In this document: positions 59,596 through 64,000 of the stretch, one piece after another
Position numbering within the stretch: the stretch's first letter is position 1
Layout: each line of letters starts with the position of its first letter
Assembly (NCBI GenBank): GCA_022695795.1
Contig: MU404143.1
Span: 62,001-126,000 of the forward strand
Direction: 5' to 3'
DNA length: 64,000 nucleotides
From: Biscogniauxia marginata
Taxonomy: Eukaryota; Ascomycota; Sordariomycetes; Xylariales; Xylariaceae
Made by a program: the position numbers and the translations under genes
Notes under the pieces: model-generated
Told to the model about the DNA's origin: nothing
What the model saw: the letters and a program-made list of their open reading frames with translations, nothing else
Database searches by the model: none

Positions 59596-59863
59596 TATTA
59601 TAATTAAAATACTTATTAACTTTTATTTGACGTTTCCTTAAAAGGGGACCAAGGGGTAGCTCTAAGTAGGTATCTTTAATTTAACGTCTACCGATATCCG
59701 AACCTTCCAGGCCCTTTAAGCATACAACGATTCTAGGTTAGTAAATAATCAAAGTTCTCCTTAGGATTACAGCCATAATGACGTGGGGTTAACTAGGTAC
59801 TGCTATGCAGTTTTCAATAGGACGCCTTGACAGAATGGATAGATTTGATCTGCTACACCTCCG

Positions 59864-60427
59864 TTATCGATTGATAGCTCGGTCCAGGATCGTATCAGGC
59901 TCGGAAACTTTCTGACCAATTGCACCGTCTCTGTTGGCTCTCCAAACACCTTCCTCGTCTTCAAACTCCTCCCTCTTCCATATCTCAACGCGCTCCTTGC
60001 AGTCTTCGAGGGCTTCTTCGGCAGCCTTCCAAGCAGCTTGTCTATGTGGAGCAGATACGGCAATCAGAATGCTCTCTTCCCCTACGGGTACGGTGCCGAG
60101 ACGATGCACCATAGCGATCGCCTTGAGTTGGTGTTTCACTAAAACGGCTTTACAAATAGAAAGCATGGTTTTCAGAGCCAATGTCCCATATGCCGAGTAA
60201 TCAAGCACCTTGACTGGCTTCCCAGCAAAATTGTCTCGTGTAGTCCCTAGAGATCATCAGACACGGGCTAATAGAAAGTACAGTTTCCCCGACTTACCGG
60301 CGAACAAGACGATAGCACCGGCCTGGGGACTACGGACCCGGTCCATGACTTCCTGCACACGAAGGTGATTGTGGGTAAGGGCGACAAAGCACCGATCCTC
60401 GTATTGCTCGGTCCTTTGCGAGTCCAT
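59864..60427 (-). CDS. Molybdopterin synthase large (catalytic) subunit, MoaE/MOCS2B
   Basis: Two exons, minus strand: 60427-60298 and 60246-59864, with a 51-bp intron; 170 residues. It matches MoaE throughout: 'AGAIVLFAGTTRDNFAG' near residues 36-52, 'LDYSAYGTLALKTM', 'IAMVHRLGTVPVGEESILIA', 'SAPHRQAAWKAAEEAL' and the active-site Lys segment 'CKERVEIWKREEF'. With the thiocarboxylated small subunit it converts precursor Z (cPMP) into molybdopterin, needed by nitrate reductase, sulfite oxidase and xanthine dehydrogenase; cnxH is the Aspergillus counterpart. The small-subunit gene is not in the window. The gene sits only about 270 bp from the AT-rich block yet is undamaged. Confidence 0.95.
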
Positions 60428-61399
60428 TTGTGAAATCCAGTAATGTGCTAGCCTAGTGAGATGGGGGAAAATCAGAGTGAGATTATTGTCCTAAACCCAC
60501 AGTAGTATATGTACTATCACGTGGGAACTTGGCGTCTATCAGGCATTAGGTATGGTACCTAAGTTTTCCGGCATGGTTGTCGCATTCCTACCTTACCTAG
60601 GTACAAGCAAGAATATTCCTGGCGCTACGGAGATGGGCGAAGTTTAGTTGTTAGGAAGAACATTAGTCACGGCGATAGCGATAGTAAGTATTAAATTAAA
60701 TACCTACTTATGCGGGGGATAAAAGGTTTAAGTCATTTTCATATTAAAATAATATTATTCTTTATTTCATTTTTATATTTATCTTATAAAGATATAATTT
60801 TTAAATTATTAAAACTTAAAAATTTAAAAATAATTATTATTATTATATTAAAATAAAATAAAAAATTATAAAAAATTATTATTATTATTATATTAAAATA
60901 TTTTATAATAAAATATTATTTTAATTTAAATTATAATAAATATTAATTACTTTTTAATTAAAATTTCGGTTTAATTATATTGTTATAATAATTTCGATAA
61001 AAATAATATGCTTAATAATTCTTACTAGCACGGGTATTAAGACTTTATAATGTCCTAGACCCCCCCTCCCCTTCCTAGTATGCTTCCCATTATTTAGCCG
61101 AAGCTTTGCCAAAATGCACGGTATGTATGCACAGACCCTCCTCAACACCAGCTTTGGTTTAGGCTCAGGTTATGTACCTAGGTACCTGTTTACAAGGCAT
61201 TGGCATTCCATTTTCTTGCACGTAACTCCATACACACATATCTAGGTACCTACCTACAGTAAGCATTGTAGGTACCTTATTTGCCTCAGAACATAGACAA
61301 TACCGACATCTACACAGCTATCTGCCCCATTCTGCCCTCTACCAAATGACCTTTCCAAGGGCATGATCATTCCTTGGCCATACAGTGGCCACCGCCGAC
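60428..61399. other. Divergent region between molybdopterin synthase and RBM5-like genes
   Basis: About 970 bp. It holds both promoters and, between them, a 60720-61020 patch of extreme AT content (ATTATT and TTAAAATA runs) that looks like a RIP-decayed remnant. GGTACCTA / TACCTAGGTA motifs occur at 60545-60605 and 61175-61275. Confidence 0.5.
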
Positions 61400-63931
61400 A
61401 TGTACGACGACTACGACCACCGATCCCGCGACGAGCGGGACTACTATAGGCGTAGATCCCCTACTTCGAGGGACCACCAATATCGTTCGCGGCATGGTAA
61501 AACATTGATATAGCCTGGAGGATCATTTGTCAACTCCGACATTGAGCTTGCGCTGACTCTCCTGCGAGCAAAGACTCTTCTAGGTCGCCTAGAAGAACCC
61601 CGCCAAGGGGTCCCCGGGGAGAGGATTCCTATCGTGGACGAAAGCATCATTCACCCTATCGACGCGACCCTTCGCCGTCACACCGACATGGGCATTCCGC
61701 GAGAGATTCTTACGCTCGCGATCGCGATCATTATGCGGCCAATGACAACGGCCGCGGAGAATCACCCGATCGTAGTCGCGACCGATACTATCATTACGAT
61801 GACCCCAGAGCCCGACATAATCGCAGTCCTGGTCGCGGCGACTCGCGTGGCTCCTCACCTTTCGATTCCGCCGACGAAGGCTCCTATCACGGCTCTGGCT
61901 ATCGTTCCGGGCCGGGCCGACCCTATCATACCTTGAAGCTGGATGATATTCCCGATTGGATGGACACACGAGAGGTGAGCTTCTTGTGTTTTGATCTCGC
62001 TAGAGCGGACACGCTAACTCCCAAGCAGGTGGACAATGCCTTGCGGGATATGGGCGCAGCTGGCCTTGTCGAGGTCCGCATCAAATCTGACGAGAGAAGC
62101 GGTACGCCACCTTGCTATATCATATGAGCTCCTAGGTTAATTACAATCTCGTAGGAAGTCGACGATGCTACGCCTTTGCTGAGTTCAAGTCTGACGATGA
62201 TGCCATGGACTTCCTTGGAAGGCATTACCCTGCCCTTGATATCAATGGCGCTAATGGTTCCTCTATTCGTATCTATTTAGAGTATAGTCGAGAGCGCCGC
62301 CAGGTCGCAAATCCCGACGATTGGAAATGCACCATGGTACAATCTGGTGAACCCTCTACTTATCTCACTCAACTATCTAACTGGGCGTCAGTGCCACTTC
62401 GAAAACTTTTCCCGTCGAGCAACGTGCAAACAGTGTAAAGCACCACGATCTAGTCAGTATACATAGTCTCAGAAGAACCAGGGCAATTTTAAATGCTTAC
62501 TTATATCTAGTTGAGAGAACTGCGGAAATGAAGCTTGACGGCAAGAGCGACGAGTGCCCTCAACAAACTCCATCTCAGTTTATTGTGATTCGCGGATTGC
62601 CTTCTTCTGTTACTGAGACGGTCCTGGCCGCCGAGATTAAGAAGCTCTACGTCAACAAAGATGGCGAACCAAAGCTACCATCTGGCACTCCTGCGAAACT
62701 CAAGAGCACTGCGCCAATTGGCAACACGACTGGTCTTGGGGCGAAACCTGGCTCGTTAGTCCGGGTCTTTATGATCAGAGACAAGTACTCGGAAATCAGT
62801 TGCAATTACGGATTTGCCGAGTTCTCAACGCTCGATGATGCCCGGGCTGCTATGGCAAAATACAGTGCTTCTCCTCAATTCACTATCTCCTCAAAGCCCG
62901 TCACGATTGCTTTTATCCACTCTGGTGTTTTCATCCCCTACATGCATCCAGTTCAAGACCAGGAGCACAGGTTCACATTTTCTGCAACCCACAACCCATC
63001 CCTAAGGCTAGTCTACTGGAATCCTTCTGTCTATGCCAGCGAATTATTGATCTTTAATGAGTCCCTCTATGAGGACAATCAAGACAAGCAGCAGGATGTA
63101 GGACAAGCTAGGAAAGACTCTAATCAAGTGTCTGGGAAGGACACCAAGAAAAGGAAGGCGGATAAGGAGCTTGCTGGCCCAACTGGTAAGAAAGTCATTG
63201 CGATGGCTCCCCAGCTACAGATGTGGGCGAACAAACACGCAGAACTTCATGGGCCCAAGGAACCAGGAGGTGATGCCGCGACCGGAGATGGCAAGATACT
63301 CGCAACTGGATCTAACGCCATAGGTCCTGTGGTTCCAAACGTCTCCATTACACCTTCTGTCCCTTCGGTGTCGTACGCCGACTTAGACCAAATGTGCTGC
63401 TTATTATGCAGGCGAAAGTTCGGTAATGAACCATCGCTTCGCCGGCACGAGCAGATCAGCGACATGCATAAAGCAAACATTAAGGATGAAGCGCTTGTCA
63501 ACAAAGCCATTAAAGATCTCAAAGCTCTGGGTAAAGAACCTACATCTAATTATCGGGATCGGGCAAAGGAACGACGCATGGCCCATAACCAGCCCAGCAA
63601 ACCAAAACCCCACCTACCCCGGAAGAATGTGCCAGGGCCCAAAGAGCCCGACGAAGCTAAGGAAGCCTCTGTGAAGCCCACGATATCCAAAGGCGCCGGT
63701 TTGCTGGCTAAGATGGGATGGAGTTCGGGCGAAGGGCTTGGCGCTGAAGGAAGCGGACGAACTAGCGTTATCGAGACGACGGCCTATACTCCGGGCGTCG
63801 GGCTGGGAGCGGAGGGGGGTAAGATAGGGGACGCAGCTGAGGAAGCGGCCCGTGCTACGAAGAATGACTACGCGGATTTTGTCTCGAAGGCGAAAGACAA
63901 GGCCAGGGAACGATATGAGAGGATGGGCTAA
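61400..63931 (+). CDS. RNA-binding splicing regulator, RBM5/RBM10-like (RRM, RanBP zinc finger, G-patch)
   Basis: Six exons: 61400-61496, 61574-61974, 62029-62101, 62155-62336, 62392-62452 and 62511-63931; phases close to 744 residues. Exons 1-2 encode an Arg/Ser/Asp-rich tract (about 1-150). RRM1 follows (about 158-240, 'CYAFAEFKSDDDAMDFL'). The RanBP2-type zinc finger 'DWKCTM|CHFENFSRRATC', ending KQC, is created by joining exons 4 and 5. RRM2 lies about 265-390 ('QFIVIRGLP', 'YGFAEFSTLDDARAAM'). Near 555-575 is a C2H2 finger ('CLLCRRKFGNEPSLRRHE'), and near 675-725 a G-patch ('GAGLLAKMGWSSGEGLGAEG'). This order is the RBM5/6/10 architecture, regulators of splice-site choice in the A complex. 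The 3' site of intron 1 (AAG at 61573) and the exon 5/6 junction are my least certain borders. Intron 2 is 54 bp and frame-neutral. Confidence 0.88.
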
Positions 63932-64000
63932 AAGTTTTGTTGTCAGTTACCTTGCACAAGGCTGCTTCGCTCAAACTTCTGTTCAGTGCCGTGTTGTTTC
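63932..64000. other. 3' flank of the RBM5-like gene, to window edge
   Basis: 69 bp of presumed 3' UTR; nothing else visible. Confidence 0.4.

Larger units (their letters stand above)
55900..59640. repeat. Second AT-rich RIP-decayed transposon block
   Basis: About 3.7 kb of AT-rich DNA with no intact gene. It contains a copy of the 9.8-10.5 kb terminal unit (about 56115-56530) continuing into the sequence found at 18121-18430, a Fot1/pogo element inserted in it (56844-58704), part of a MITE arm (about 58750-58885), an inverted terminal unit (about 58880-58990) and a complete MITE (59183-59595). Another family end starts at about 55964 ('taacgtatcttataaacaag'). Confidence 0.88.

Noticed and set aside
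61634..61936. Plus-strand 100-codon ORF in the RBM5-like gene
   Set aside because: It is the wrong frame of the Arg/Ser/Asp-rich exon; the correct frame joins smoothly to RRM1.

Overview
The window is nuclear DNA of a filamentous ascomycete (Pezizomycotina; Sordariomycetes seems most likely, but no marker gene here fixes the class). The evidence is small GT-AG introns (about 50-200 bp), a fungal highly-reducing type PKS, a proteinase-K type subtilase, and long AT-rich blocks of transposon wreckage whose decay is almost purely C-to-T/G-to-A, the mark of repeat-induced point mutation (RIP).

Layout. 1-1161: N-terminal ketosynthase of a type I PKS, minus strand, running off the left edge. 1.2-6.7 kb: gene-poor DNA. 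6.7-8.0 kb: flavohemoglobin. 9.6-21.0 kb: AT-rich, RIP-decayed block in which a Ty3/gypsy chromovirus (479-bp LTRs, 5-bp target duplication) sits inside older inverted-repeat elements, with a 414-bp foldback MITE beside it. 21.6-33.5 kb: gene-rich (subtilase, mitochondrial MnSOD, GINS subunit Psf3, TFIP11/Spp382-type G-patch splicing factor, oligopeptide transporter). 33.5-37.7 kb: gene-poor, one MITE. 37.7-55.4 kb: gene-rich (acidic orphan protein, broken APH-type kinase, mitochondrial malate dehydrogenase, CofD/UPF0052 protein, P5A-type ATPase, membrane-anchored six-hairpin glycosidase, TRIP4/Rqt4 zinc-finger protein). 55.9-59.6 kb: second AT-rich block with a RIP-decayed Fot1/pogo transposon and a second full MITE. 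59.8-63.9 kb: molybdopterin synthase large subunit and an RBM5/RBM10-like splicing factor. I spliced the multi-exon genes by hand; in each the exon phases close to a whole reading frame.

Most interesting: three introns in two unrelated genes (two in the oligopeptide transporter, one in the glycosidase) are copies of the same 155-159 bp sequence, each running exactly from splice donor to splice acceptor. A fourth transporter intron looks like an older copy. They behave like introner-like elements, that is, spliceosomal introns that multiply. The two AT-rich blocks also supply paralogous empty sites for each other's insertions, which proves the chromovirus insertion and supports the Fot1 insertion. 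Smaller points: a kinase gene broken only by two RIP-type stop codons, an 18-nt microexon, RIP damage that fades toward the outer ends of elements, and a GGTACCTA-type motif scattered through gene-flanking DNA.
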